The notes beneath the pieces are model-generated. The model saw only the letters and a list, made by a program, of their open reading frames with translations. It had not been told where the DNA came from and made no database searches. Both the position numbers and the translations under genes were made by a program. Below, piece after piece: positions 42,551 to 52,787 of a stretch of DNA of 64,000 nt. This DNA is from Gracilaria gracilis (lineage: Eukaryota; Rhodophyta; Florideophyceae; Gracilariales; Gracilariaceae): contig JARGSG010000081.1 in NCBI GenBank assembly GCA_030374805.1, positions 62,001 through 126,000 on the forward strand, written 5' to 3'. The number at the start of each line of letters is the position of its first letter. Position 1 is the stretch's first letter.

Positions 42551-43060
42551 TTTGCTCCAGTTATCTGGGGAGGAAGAACACTGGAGACCAGCACTCTTTT
42601 TGTTCTTTCAGAATAACTGCAAGCCAACAGCAAAGGAGGCTGCGAAAGTAGTCACCCAAATAGAAATGATTCCGATCATCTTGTCTGATACTGCACAGTC
42701 GGGTAGGGTCGATCCTTCAAGGTATTGTGATGAGCTGCAGAGTCAAGGAAGGAGAGACCAGATGCTGGAACAGATTGGGCGGGACAGAAGCGACAGCTTA
42801 AATGAATTTTTTCCGTTCCTGAAAATTAAGAGGAAACGGAGAGGAGAGTGAAGATTACTTGGCGGAGCATGAATCTCTGTGCAGTGAATTGTGGAAGACA
42901 AGAAAAGTGAGGTAATTATGAAAGAACGGAAGCTCTTTTCTAGAGATTCATTCAATTCCACTGCTGGAGACAACTGAAGGACAACTTTGAATCGAATGAG
43001 AGGGGAAACGAACAAGAATGTGCCCACTTTTGGTGCGTTGCATGGACAAGGGGTTCATAG
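42551..43060. other. Intergenic
   Basis: Nothing recognisable; upstream of the coiled-coil gene and downstream of the sulfotransferase. Confidence 0.5.
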
Positions 43061-44038
43061 CTACTTTGTTATGATAGGCAAATTAGAAATGCATATCTCA
43101 CCAAGTAGAAAACACTTGGCGGGCAACACCTCCGACTTGGCGGCGAATCGCAGCAAACGGCGCGCGGCGCGTTCCGGCAGCTGCAGCTCGTAACTGCCGG
43201 ACGCGTGTCGATGCGGCACGCCAGCCGCCACCAACGCGCCGAACGGCAAGCGCCGAATAATAGGCGCCAGCGTGGACACGTTGGACAGGTCGAACACGTC
43301 CAACACGGCGTGATACGCCACCGCGTCGGCGAACAGCCGCTGCGGGCGGATGTGCACGTCGAGGCGCTGCAGGTGGAAACGGCGCAGAAGCGCGCGGCGC
43401 TGCACGCGCGACAGCGCCAGCGCGAACTCGGACACGCTCATGTACGACGCGTTGCGCGGCGGCAGCGCCGCCAGCCGCCGCAGCTGCGGCACCATGGCGC
43501 GCCGGTTGCGCGTGTTGGTGTTGTACAGCCGCGTCTCGCACGAGAACTTGCTCTTGAACGCCGACAGCAGCCGCTCGAACGGCGGCCGCTGCACCGCCAC
43601 GCGCAGCACGTCGTCGCTCGTCAGTATGAAGCGCTGCTCCGCGCGCGCGTGTTGGTGAACAAAGGTGGCGCGCCGCAGCCAGCAGTGCGAGCTCACGTTC
43701 TGCACGAACGTGTGGCACCGCGAGTACGTGTGCTCCACCGCCGACGCCGTCGTGCCGCGGTACAGGAACTGGAACAGCGACGACGTACCGGACTTGGCCG
43801 CCGAGACGATCAGCACGCGCGCGCAGCCGATGTACACCAGGTTCGGAATTCGCTCTGTGATTCGTCGCAGGTAGTCGTCATCGTACAGCAGCCGCCGTGC
43901 GTTGGGCGCGCTGCTTCGCGCCGGCGCGATGGCAACCAGTGAAGGCAACAGTATCAACAGCGAGAGCGAGAGCGCGATGACGGTGGCGGGAAGGAGGTGG
44001 CGCCGCTTGCGCGGTGCAAGTGGCTCACGCGCGTTCAT
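43061..44038 (-). CDS. Golgi-type carbohydrate sulfotransferase
   Basis: 325 aa from the first in-frame ATG at 44038. Type II membrane topology: short basic N-terminus, one span (ATVIALSLSLLILLPSLVAI), lumenal catalytic domain. The 5'-phosphosulfate loop is RVLIVSAAKSGTSSLFQFL and the 3'-phosphate site is QRPPFERLLSAFKSKF; both bind the sulfate donor PAPS. This is the pattern of the HNK-1/chondroitin sulfotransferase group (Sulfotransfer_2). It transfers sulfate to hydroxyls of sugar chains in the Golgi. In red algae such enzymes are expected to build sulfated galactans (carrageenan, agar); the actual acceptor is unknown. Coding region is very GC-rich; the opposite strand has long shadow frames. 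Confidence 0.85.
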   Translation of the reverse strand: MNAREPLAPRKRRHLLPATVIALSLSLLILLPSLVAIAPARSSAPNARRLLYDDDYLRRITERIPNLVYIGCARVLIVSAAKSGTSSLFQFLYRGTTASAVEHTYSRCHTFVQNVSSHCWLRRATFVHQHARAEQRFILTSDDVLRVAVQRPPFERLLSAFKSKFSCETRLYNTNTRNRRAMVPQLRRLAALPPRNASYMSVSEFALALSRVQRRALLRRFHLQRLDVHIRPQRLFADAVAYHAVLDVFDLSNVSTLAPIIRRLPFGALVAAGVPHRHASGSYELQLPERAARRLLRFAAKSEVLPAKCFLLGEICISNLPIITK

Positions 44039-45457
44039 TGCGCGACGAGGAGGAGCGACCAACTGCAGTGCGGCTGCAGGTGGCTGTGTATTGGCGCGGG
44101 ACGCTAAAGGTTTATCTCAAGTGCGCTTGAGGGACAGTGTCGCGATCTCTCTCGAGCCTCTCGAGAGAGAGAGAGCGCGATTTGCTTTGCTGTCAATGAG
44201 GATGATCCGTCAACATCGTCGATAACTCGCGTCCCGTTCACTCGATTCGTGCACTCCATTCTTCTTCTAATCTACGATGTTGACGGCCCTACAAGCGGCT
44301 GCCACCACCGCCCAAGTGCCATGCAAGTCTCGAGGAGAGCTGGCGCAAAGCTTGTCTGCATGGACAAAACGCACGTCCACGATGCGTTACCTGCGCTGAA
44401 CGCTGCCAGGATGGAACATCTGTTCATCAACACGCATGGAATGTAGCCAAGCTACGCGATGTCCGCATTATTTAATACGGCCAACTAGCCCCCGATCAAG
44501 ACGCGTTTCATGGTTGGACTACCGCCAAGTTCAAAGGGCGAAGTGCTCCGTCGTTTGCAGTACACGGAATTGCGCGCACGAGAAGCGCATCGTCAAATCA
44601 ATCGGCGGCACATTTCGAGGTACGCTGCTCCGGGAGCACATATGAGCACGCATCACACGCAGAAGCACATCGCCCACGCATCGCTTTGGTCGCGTTCGCC
44701 AAGCGCTTGCGCTCCGCGAGAACACCAAACCTTCACAGGGAACCTTCGCTTGTGCTCTTCGTTCACCTCCGCGCTCACCATTACCAACGGGTCGGAGATG
44801 ATGACCACGGTGATGATGAAACGATTTGATCGATACACTTTCCGCACCAAAAACTTCATCGATGACCGCCTGATCGTCCCGACGTCAGCATGAAACTTCC
44901 GAGCTTCTGCCTCGTCAATGCACGTTCCGTCACGCTCCGCCCCACCTCGCACGCTCTACGTTCAAAATCAGCGCCATCATGGCCTCCAACCCCGCGACGA
45001 AGATACTGTCCCCACTCGCCGCCCCACGCTCACATTGTGGATGCGTCGGCTTTGATACCGCTCTACAGCGCCAGGCCGTTCAGCCATATACTATCACATC
45101 GTCACCTTCCATAATGTGCGACAAGCGAGGCGGGGGATGACAAAGTCCAAGAACAGCGGAAGTGGAGGTATTCCGTGGAGGCAGTCCGTGCAGGCAGTTC
45201 GTGGAGGCAGTCCGTGGAGGCAGTCCGTGGAGGCAGTCCGTGAAGGCAGTCATAGAGAGGAGCGATGCGACGCATGTTATTCTTGGGGATCAAAGACGCC
45301 TTCAACTTTCGCAGAAACCTCAGCAAACAGCCGTTGCCCTCGCACAGCATCCACCGTCACCCCTTCAGCCCCATTCCGAAGAAGCCGTCACAGATTCAGA
45401 ATTGAGAAAAGCAGGGCGCTGCAGCTCTGCACCATTCGTAGTCAGTTGGTGTGGCTA
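44039..45457. other. Intergenic
   Basis: Begins with a GA/TC palindrome at about 44140-44175 in the sulfotransferase upstream region. Short open frames at 44500-45110 have no motifs. Open frames over 45116-45964 on the plus strand are shadows of BUB3 and of the repeat below. Confidence 0.5.
45173..45250. repeat. 15-bp tandem repeat
   Basis: About five units of GGAGGCAGTCCGT plus two bases, with small variants (GCAGGCAGTTCGT, GAAGGCAGTC), about 200 bp beyond the BUB3 stop codon. Confidence 0.85.
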
Positions 45458-46438
45458 TCAGTTGTTTGGGGTCTCACAAGTGGCCAGGTGCGACTCATCA
45501 ACCGCTCTGGTGATGACCTCATCTGGGGGATGGTCCTTCTCACCTTCCTCGAAGGTATACGACACGGCGACGGCAATACGCTTCACATCAGCATCAAAAT
45601 CCAAGGAAGCAACGCTAGTGGGGTATTTGGGGAACTCGTTGATTCGCTTCTTAGCATCACCATCCCAGAAGGACACGTACCCGTCGGCTCCCCCGGTGGT
45701 GAAGGAAGTATACTTTTTGTTGTGAGCAATGCAGTTGACCGGATATGCGACGTCTTGTACGCGATGGCATCTGAACGAGTACGCACGGGTTGGATCATCG
45801 ACGTACTCGACGGCCACACGACCCTCAGTGCTGCCCACAACAATCTGTTTGCCATTCAGCGAAGCGCTGACTCCTCTGAGCTGATACGAAAGAGTGTTGG
45901 GCACGACATCGAACAGAAAGTGAGACGGATAGCGGCAGTCGATGAGGCGTATCTGGCGATTTGAGGTGATGAACACAATGCCATATTGGCCGCAGCGAGC
46001 ACTGCCGTACACCTTACCACCTGCATCAATAAACGCCGTACGCCCATTGGTGCGTACGTCCCAGAGCATCAAACGCGAGTCCCAGCTGCCCGATGAGATA
46101 ATGCTGTGCTCGGGAATGCTGGAGACGGCTCGAACGCCAGCCGAGTGAAAACCAAGCGGTCGACAGTCCATGCCAGTCTCGCGCACGATGGCGAGCATAA
46201 CGGTTCCGTCAAGGGCACCGGCGGTGACCATTTTGTCGCCGACCCATGTGGAGTCAAGCACGACGGAGCCGAGATTGCTCTCAGCGCGCATGGTGCAGCT
46301 GGTGGACTCGTAGAGTGCTATTGTGCCGGCCCATGAGGACACGAGGATGTGGGGGGAGTTGGGGGCGAAGGTGACGCGCGAGATGGCATCCTGCTGCGCG
46401 GGATCCAGGACGTTGGTAGCATATGCGCTTGAGGTCAT
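45458..46438 (-). CDS. BUB3: Mitotic checkpoint protein BUB3
   Basis: 326 aa from ATG 46438; human BUB3 is 328 aa. A seven-bladed WD40 protein of the BUB3/RAE1 family. Diagnostic stretches include the blade GSWDSRLMLWDVR, the block GSTEGRVAVEYVDD followed by FRCHR, YPVNCIAHN, TGGADGYVSFWDG, KKRINEFPKYPTSVASLDF and a late EGEKDHPPDEVI. In mitosis BUB3 binds phosphorylated MELT repeats of the kinetochore protein KNL1 and brings BUB1/BUBR1 to delay anaphase. The open frame upstream of 46438 is GC-rich and not homologous, so this ATG is preferred. Single exon. A cluster of TACC/GGTA motifs lies about 230 bp upstream. Confidence 0.93.
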   Translation of the reverse strand: MTSSAYATNVLDPAQQDAISRVTFAPNSPHILVSSWAGTIALYESTSCTMRAESNLGSVVLDSTWVGDKMVTAGALDGTVMLAIVRETGMDCRPLGFHSAGVRAVSSIPEHSIISSGSWDSRLMLWDVRTNGRTAFIDAGGKVYGSARCGQYGIVFITSNRQIRLIDCRYPSHFLFDVVPNTLSYQLRGVSASLNGKQIVVGSTEGRVAVEYVDDPTRAYSFRCHRVQDVAYPVNCIAHNKKYTSFTTGGADGYVSFWDGDAKKRINEFPKYPTSVASLDFDADVKRIAVAVSYTFEEGEKDHPPDEVITRAVDESHLATCETPNN

Positions 46439-46669
46439 GGGTTGGCAAGGAAGGTGAGGGGTGAGCGACGGAGATGGGAGACGTGGAAGGGAAGCCGCGG
46501 GGAAGGGAAGAACGCGGGGGAGCGTACGCGAGCAGCACTTTGGAGCGACGAAGCGAAACGGTGTTCCATGTCTCCACAGGCGGGCGCGACGTCGAAGCAC
46601 TGCGGCGGCATGTCGTATGAGAGAAGCAGATGGGGGCGTGGTGGATGCAAATTTATGTACCCTGTAAGT

Positions 46670-46700
46670 TACCAACGGTACCAACTTGGTACCGTTGGTA
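46670..46700. promoter_or_regulatory. Palindromic TACC/GGTA motif cluster
   Basis: Two exact 11-mers in opposite orientation, TACCAACGGTA (46670-46680) and TACCGTTGGTA (46690-46700), with ACC-AACTT-GGT between them; the whole block is nearly its own complement. It is 232 bp before the BUB3 ATG and a candidate transcription-factor site. Confidence 0.5.
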
Positions 46701-47204
46701 CCTTTGTAGATAACGGTGGCTGGCGACGGGAGCGCAAGCGCGAGCCGAGCCGTCGTGACGCACGGGCTATTTTCGACGCACACGTGGCCAAACTGCACGA
46801 CTCGCTCACGCGGGTGCACGCGCTAGTCGCGGCTGGCACCACGCGCTGCGTCGTCATGCCGCGCTGCTCACCGGGTAGCGTTCCGCGCCGTACAACCGCG
46901 CCGGTAACCGTTTAGCCGCCGTTACCGCCGTTGCCGCCGGTAGCCGCGCCGCGCAACACCGATCGCCTGGAAGTCGCTGCCGTGCGGCACCGCATCCCGG
47001 CTTGAGCAGGATACGTCGGCCGTGTGGCGCGTTGGCGCGTACGATGACGGCCGCGGGGGGAGCGAAGGCGGGTCGAGGTTGCTGGCGAGCAGGGCGAAAA
47101 CGCCCGTCAGTGGCAGCAGTAACAGCCCTTCCTGTCGGCGCCACCTTGGCTGCATCCGCAGCTTGAAAGGCACCCGTGACGGAGGTAAGGCGATACGGCG
47201 GTGG

Positions 47205-47235
<31 letters not shown>

Positions 47236-47575
47236 GGTGGCGGCGGCGGTGGCGGCGGCGGCGACGGCGGTGGCGGTGGCGGCGGCAATGCGGACGGCAA
47301 TGAGAAGGCGTCGGCGTAGCGCTCGCTGAGCCGCGCGTTTGTATGGAACGAAGACGGCGCGTGCACCAACGCGCTCGCGAAGCGACGCCACGCGGGGCGA
47401 TTCGTATCCACGCGTCGAACACGTGGCACGGCGGTGAGCGGCATCGCCGTCACGCGTCGCGCTTTCCTTCCTCCTTCCTCGCGTTGCACTTCGTTTCCGT
47501 CAGCCGCGCTCGCTGCGCATGCAGCAGCCGCCGGCTGCTGCACATCACAGTGTGGCGCAAGATGCGCAATTGAAC
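46701..47575. repeat. GC-rich triplet-repeat region
   Basis: CGG/CGGTGG triplets form an almost pure run at about 47190-47300. Open frames on both strands are low-complexity poly-R, poly-G or poly-P and not accepted as genes. Its right end is the inferred edge of Copia-C. Confidence 0.65.
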
Positions 47576-47780
47576 TGTTGAATAAATGAAACTTGATGTT
47601 GATGATGACTGAGTGTGTGTGCTCGTCAGAAGAGAGTTGCCTCTCTGTCTTTACTTTTATACTACTCTACGACTACTGCTAGGAAGACAAAGACAGTCTG
47701 TCTACGTCTGTGATTCCCGTTGCGGTAATCTCTTGCAAGGTGCCATCCACGCAGTTGGGCTGACGCCTAATATGGCTACA
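47576..47780 (-). repeat. Inferred Copia-C 3' LTR
   Basis: About 205 bp running TGTTGAATAAATG...TATGGCTACA. On the element's strand it follows a purine tract (AGAAAGAGAGCAAA, 47781-47794) that in turn follows the pol stop. The boundary is inferred from TG/CA ends and the purine tract because the partner LTR is not visible. Confidence 0.45.
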
Positions 47781-47824
47781 TTTGCTCTCTTTCTAAACAA
47801 GATTATATTATAAACCATATATTA

Positions 47825-48372
47825 TTAAATGTTCCAATCTCTAACAACCCACTGCTCCGTCGGATGCTCAACTTTGTTGCAAAGTAATATGTTTTCAAAA
47901 ACATTATTCTTAGTTAACTTAGTGAATATATCTGACAGATTATATTCCGAGCGAAGAAAGCCAACGTTCGAAATTTCATGGCGGTCATAGGATTCTCTCA
48001 CTGAGCTTATGTCAATGAGCAAATGCTTTTCAGCAGTCTCAGATGACTTGGTTATGACATTGAAAAGACTCATTGAATCCGTGAACATTTTGATCGGTAT
48101 ATCCTTTCCAAGTATACGTGCTAAATCATTTTTCAAAGTAAAACCACTGTCAAATGCATCTGCGAATGCATACACCTCCCCTCCCAATACTGATCTCACA
48201 ACACGGCGACTCTTGTAGCTTTTGAACTTAACGATATTTCAATTGTTGTACTTATCGGCCAGTAAGATAATATATCCCAGTTGTGATTTGAGATCATCAT
48301 TATTAGCAAATGAAGAGTCACTATATATCCTAATGTGCAGTGATTCCAAATCCAGTTTTACGAACTTCATGC
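47825..48372 (-). pseudogene. Copia-C RNase H and pol end
   Basis: The 3' part of the Copia-C polyprotein, detached by Gypsy-B. It reads in frame from 48370: IYSDSSFANNDDLKSQLGYI, then a TGA at 48239-48241, then VVRSVLGGEVYAFADAFD and MFTDSMSLFNVITKSS, ending at 47825. These are RNase H blocks of copia elements (the YSDSSFA, GEVYAFAD and TDSMSL acidic motifs). Confidence 0.85.
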
Positions 48373-48377
48373 AAAGC

Positions 48378-48881
48378 TGTCGTACGAATACCGATAAGGG
48401 GGTCCGCCTGGTAGAGGGAGCGCGCGAGGGCTCAACCTAAAGGGGAAAAACACACAACCAATATGGTAGTAGGGCACCTGAAACCCGCAGGGGCAAACGG
48501 CGGGGCAACTAGTCTAGACCGTGTAGGTGTACGGTAGTAGACGTCGACGCGCGGTAAAACCTGAATAGTAATAGAGTAGCAAGTGACCAAGATGGTATAG
48601 TTACTGCCCTAATGGTGCCTGACTTTACAATACCCGAGGAGAAAGGCGAGGTGCACCACAATATATACAAGGTGCACCGACGCCGATCTCCCCTGCGGGC
48701 ATGACGTCATCGGCTGTGCCCATGACCTACTGTCATGGGCCAGCAATGCTAAACTATCCTAGACTATAAATTAGAAATTAGAAATTATAAAATACAGAAT
48801 ACCAATTGGGTACAGTGCAGCCCGCAAGGCGCACCAGTAGGCCCACGTGGCACCAACCCATTGAGGTCTCATTGTACTACA
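48378..48881 (-). repeat. Gypsy-B 3' LTR
   Basis: 504 bp. Contains four exact ACC-N5-GGT dyads (48457-48467, 48518-48528, 48586-48596, 48801-48811) and one N6 form (48857-48868). Confidence 0.92.
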
Positions 48882-48896
48882 GACCCCCTTCCTACC
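48882..48896 (-). other. Gypsy-B polypurine tract
   Basis: On the element's strand a purine-rich run (TAGGAAGGGGGTC) directly precedes the 3' LTR; it would prime plus-strand DNA synthesis. Confidence 0.65.
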
Positions 48897-49459
48897 CTGA
48901 GCCACGCCCTCGTGGCTCCTAGATCCTTTCACCAAGTCGGTTGCATCGTCGTACCAATTTGGTCCCTGTCGCAGCCTTCGTGCCATCTCGCGCCGTGCGT
49001 CGCATCGGCTCTGCGTCGCCGAGCGTACTCCGTTCACCACCTTGGTGATCACCGATTGCGGCTCTATCCACTTCTTTGGTTATCACAGACGGCAGCCTAT
49101 TCGTTCCCATTGGTGGTTTGGGCGCGGCGCGCGCCCATTGCATACCTCCAAGGTTCTGCCTTTTTGGCTGCCCGGCTTGGACCCTTCTACCGTGTCGGTA
49201 TACCCAGTGGGGGTGGCGGGTTGCGCCTTCGAGCTCGTGTGGGCACTGTACCGTGAAGGATTTTGGCGCCCACTTGGTTGCGGCGTGTCTCTCTGTCCCT
49301 TCGAGGTTCGAGTACCAACCCTTCGAGGCATTGCCGCTGACTCCATCGAGGTTGTTCCACCGTTATCCCTTCTGGTTACCTTCGCAGCCCTTTGCGGTTT
49401 GTCTACGCAGGCTCGCGCCACCGTGGCTTTTCGTCCGACCGACAAGGTTGAATCCGTTT

Positions 49460-51874
49460 ATGGTGACCCCCGATCGTTATCTGAACCACATGGGTAGCCC
49501 TGGTACCAGCGTGCGGGCTCGCACCCGTAGCGGTACACGGCGATTGTCGGTTCCCCATGTTGGTCAATCGGACGCGGTAACCTCAAGGGACGGCGCGCCA
49601 TCGGCGACCAATGCCGATGCCTTAATGGTTGAACCAGCATGGGGCCCCGAACGGGTGGAGGTTTTGAGCATCAGCTCTAGTGACTCACCCATTGTGGATA
49701 AAAAGCCGATTCGCTTCACCCCTGCGGTCGAATGCTCGCCGTCTCAACCACTCCCTCGCGGTACTCATCACACCATGTCGGGTGCCGGTCCCTCGCGCGG
49801 CCGCGGAAGCGGCATTGCCAAGTCTGGTTCTCGGGGTGCTGCTTTGTACCATTCCCGCATCCAAACTGGTTTTCGGAGCCAGCCGGTTCCGTCTTCCTCA
49901 AATCAACCTCAAGGGATTCACGAAGGGATCCGGGACCCGTATGGTCCGGAGCCCGAGATTCCTCGTGGTATTTCCTATTATGGTTTGGAGCCGTTCACCA
50001 CGGCCGACTGGAACGTTTCCCAACATGGTACCTTCGGGGTCGATCCAAGAATGGTGTCGCAAGCGACGCTGTACCGTCGGAACTGGCCAGTGGCGCCGGG
50101 GAACACACCGCTTCCCGGCGTCTTGCGCCGTCCGACTTTGGATACCTACTTGGGTTTGTTTCGTTGGGATTGCGAGCGTCTCCGCTCCGTCCCCCAAACG
50201 CTCCACCGTCGGGATAAGGAATCTCAACCTCGTCAGGGTCGGGTGGAGTGCTATGACAGCCGCCAGCGACACACACCAATGAGGTATTTCATCCCCCCGC
50301 TTTATCCCAGCGATCTGCCGTATGTTCGTATTGAACCGGAGCTCCATTATTACCGACGTCTGGTTGTGAAGATCTGTCAGTACGACTCCCTTCCGCAGCA
50401 GTACCTTCCGGCTTCACCACATTTGGTTTGCTTCGATAGGCCTTACAATACCATCCATTGGGCTAACCGTCGTAGGTGGGGGGTGGATGCTGCCACCGAG
50501 GCTCGCATTCGCACCCGGTCTAGCTTCAACCGCGTCATGCATGGGTTCCATAATGTGGAGTTCTTCTCACAACCTAATAAGGGAAGAACCTCTTGGTATG
50601 TGGCCCGACCTGAATGGTGGAATGCCTATGAGGTACCGATGTCGCTTAGCGTCCCAACCCCACCGGTATTGGCTTACTTCGGGAGCTACATCACCCGTAA
50701 CCACGATCGGTATTACCTCATTTGGTCGATTGCCCTCGCGGAATGGGCCGTATTGGTGGCCATCTTGGCTCTGCAGGCTGCCCGTGACGGTATTGACTGG
50801 GATTGTCGTTCTCGAGAAGCCGAGATTTACCGTGACGGTGTGCAACCTCCTGGTCGTATGTTCTTCATTCCCCCGAGGGTCATTCGCGACATTCGCCTAT
50901 TTGGACTCGGAACCATTGTGGCAGGTACGGACTACTCTGTTGAGCAGCTGGAATCGTTGCTTACCCAAGTGGAGAGTTTCCCGTGGGGAGCCAAGCAGGG
51001 GTGGGAGGTTTTCGATCCGGTGTCCTGGAAGGTTGTATCCCGCGCGGAGCAGCGCTATTCCGGGGCTCCGACCGATCAGGGACCTCCAGGGAGTCCCGAG
51101 CCATTCCCAACCGTGGTGGAATCGCCAGCAGCTACCCCTGTGGTCACTTCAGCGCCTACTCCCGCTCCAGAGGGACGCAATACGCCTGCCCATACTGGTG
51201 TCACTCCTCTTCTCCCTAGTACCACACGGGTTGATGGGCCTCCGCGGGCTATCCTCGGGGGTGTCATGGCTGCGGCTGCGGCGCCTGTCCCCTCTCAGGT
51301 GGACTCCCAGGCCATCTCAGGTTTAATGGCTCGGGTCCGCCAAGCCTGTGTGGTGAACTTCCAGCGGGCGGGTCCTACCTCTGTGGTCGAAGCTCTTACC
51401 CTTCTGGAAAGCATCCTGCCTCGTCATGCACAGTACATGCGATCCTTTTTCCAAATTGGTGAGTTCCGGAACCGGTTCCAGGTCGAGCTCTACCAGATGG
51501 CTACCAACCAGGTGGCAGGCCTAGCGACGGCCATGGGCCCGACGCCTACAAACCCTTTGGAGGATCCCCTATTTGGTGCTAGCCTGAACCCCGGCCTTCT
51601 AGCCGCTCCGCAGGCTCCTCTCCACATCGGGTCGTCGGCACCTCCGTCGGTTGCGCAGGCGAGCGCGCCACCTCCGATGGGTGCCGACGTGATGCCAGGC
51701 GTCAGCGTGCCTACTAGTACCCCCGTGGGTCATGGTAGCGCGCCTAGCCAGGCTCCAGGCCAGGCTCACCTCTTCCAGCCTTGGCCGGGAGCCCATCAGA
51801 ACACCACTCCGGGTCGGGGATCCTCAGCTGGAGGCTCCTCGGGGCCTCACTTTGCCACTCACCCATCAGGTTGA
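49460..51874 (+). CDS. Gypsy-B antisense ORF, unknown protein
   Basis: 804 aa from the first in-frame ATG at 49460 (the frame is open from 49076), on the strand opposite gag-pol and not overlapping it, so it is no shadow of pol. N-terminal 130 residues: basic and serine-rich (SGAGPSRGRGSG). Middle 350 residues: compact, rich in W, Y, R and P (for example LFRWDCERL, YVARPEWWNAYEVP), with a hydrophobic helix (YYLIWSIALAEWAVLVAILA). Then a proline/threonine-rich linker, a helical block (VVNFQRAGPTSVVEALTLLE) and a P/S/G-rich tail. No known domain recognised; no zinc knuckle, protease or polymerase motif. A 2.4-kb open frame is unlikely by chance. Antisense ORFs between integrase and 3' LTR are known in some plant Gypsy elements. 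Confidence 0.6.
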   Translation: MVTPDRYLNHMGSPGTSVRARTRSGTRRLSVPHVGQSDAVTSRDGAPSATNADALMVEPAWGPERVEVLSISSSDSPIVDKKPIRFTPAVECSPSQPLPRGTHHTMSGAGPSRGRGSGIAKSGSRGAALYHSRIQTGFRSQPVPSSSNQPQGIHEGIRDPYGPEPEIPRGISYYGLEPFTTADWNVSQHGTFGVDPRMVSQATLYRRNWPVAPGNTPLPGVLRRPTLDTYLGLFRWDCERLRSVPQTLHRRDKESQPRQGRVECYDSRQRHTPMRYFIPPLYPSDLPYVRIEPELHYYRRLVVKICQYDSLPQQYLPASPHLVCFDRPYNTIHWANRRRWGVDAATEARIRTRSSFNRVMHGFHNVEFFSQPNKGRTSWYVARPEWWNAYEVPMSLSVPTPPVLAYFGSYITRNHDRYYLIWSIALAEWAVLVAILALQAARDGIDWDCRSREAEIYRDGVQPPGRMFFIPPRVIRDIRLFGLGTIVAGTDYSVEQLESLLTQVESFPWGAKQGWEVFDPVSWKVVSRAEQRYSGAPTDQGPPGSPEPFPTVVESPAATPVVTSAPTPAPEGRNTPAHTGVTPLLPSTTRVDGPPRAILGGVMAAAAAPVPSQVDSQAISGLMARVRQACVVNFQRAGPTSVVEALTLLESILPRHAQYMRSFFQIGEFRNRFQVELYQMATNQVAGLATAMGPTPTNPLEDPLFGASLNPGLLAAPQAPLHIGSSAPPSVAQASAPPPMGADVMPGVSVPTSTPVGHGSAPSQAPGQAHLFQPWPGAHQNTTPGRGSSAGGSSGPHFATHPSG

Positions 51875-52787
51875 TTGTCGTAACCACTTCTGCATCCCTG
51901 TTGGTATTGCTCTTTCAGTAAAGTTAAAAGTTATATGTTTCCATGTTAGGTTCCAATTTCCATCGAGGGGCATTGCGAGGCGGAAACGCGAAAATAACTC
52001 CCCTCCCCCTTCCTTAGACCAGCGTACCACGGTGGGTGAAGCGTAGTTCCTTTTAGGTATATTGGTTCCATCTGGAGCTACATTTGCGTGCTCGTAGTAT
52101 GGATTCACCATGATGGTACGACGCTTCGCCTCCGCGCGGGGCAGCGGGCGGTTTTGCCTCCCCGTGAGGTGAGGTGACGTGCCACGCGCTTGCGCGCGGT
52201 GGCCAGCAATGTACCTGGATTGGTCTGCATGGCCTCTCACCATGCATGGGCGCACGTGCGGTGTTTCACCCTGGAGGTTACTTGCAAGGCGAATCAAAAT
52301 ATTTGACCGGAAAATTACCCCTCCATATGGTAGTGAAAACGCAGAAAACCCTTTTGGTCTGTATCTCGAGAACCAAGGGGTTTCAGAGGCTGGGAATGGC
52401 CGATTCGGGAGCTCGGCACGGTCAAAATACTTAGATTTTTTGACCATGCCGTTGCTCGCTCCCTACACACAATAGTGTAAACCGAATCGGTTACTCCGTA
52501 CGGCGCGCCACGAGAAGCGCGCGTATGCCTCGTCAAATAAAAAGATACAATTTTTTGAATGTTTCCACCGTGCGGGTTCGCGCGCGTGCCGCGCACGTGC
52601 ATGGCGCGTGTGCAACGGCGCGCGTACAACGGTGCGTCCGTCTTTAGCGCTACCGCTCCTTGGACGTACCCTCATGGAATGCTTCCTTCTGGTTGTACCT
52701 TCCCGGTGAGCGTCCGAACCGACTTTGGTACTCCTCATTACAATGTGCTTTTCCCCCTTCCTTGGGGGACTGCATTACCTCTAAGGT
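51875..52787. other. Gypsy-B region between antisense ORF and pol end
   Basis: About 0.9 kb with short unsupported frames on both strands. It lies between the ends of two converging ORFs, so it probably holds both 3' UTRs. Confidence 0.5.

Noticed and set aside
43098..43942. Long frames overlapping the sulfotransferase
   Set aside because: Shadows of a GC-rich gene; only the minus-strand frame has the PAPS motifs.
45116..45964. Plus-strand 282-codon frame
   Set aside because: Lies across the 15-bp repeat and opposite BUB3; no motif.
46854..47543. Poly-proline and poly-arginine frames
   Set aside because: Same cause: CGG triplet run.
51866..52447. 193-codon minus-strand frame within Gypsy-B
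   Set aside because: No motif, overlaps shorter plus-strand frames, and lies in the probable 3' UTR of pol.
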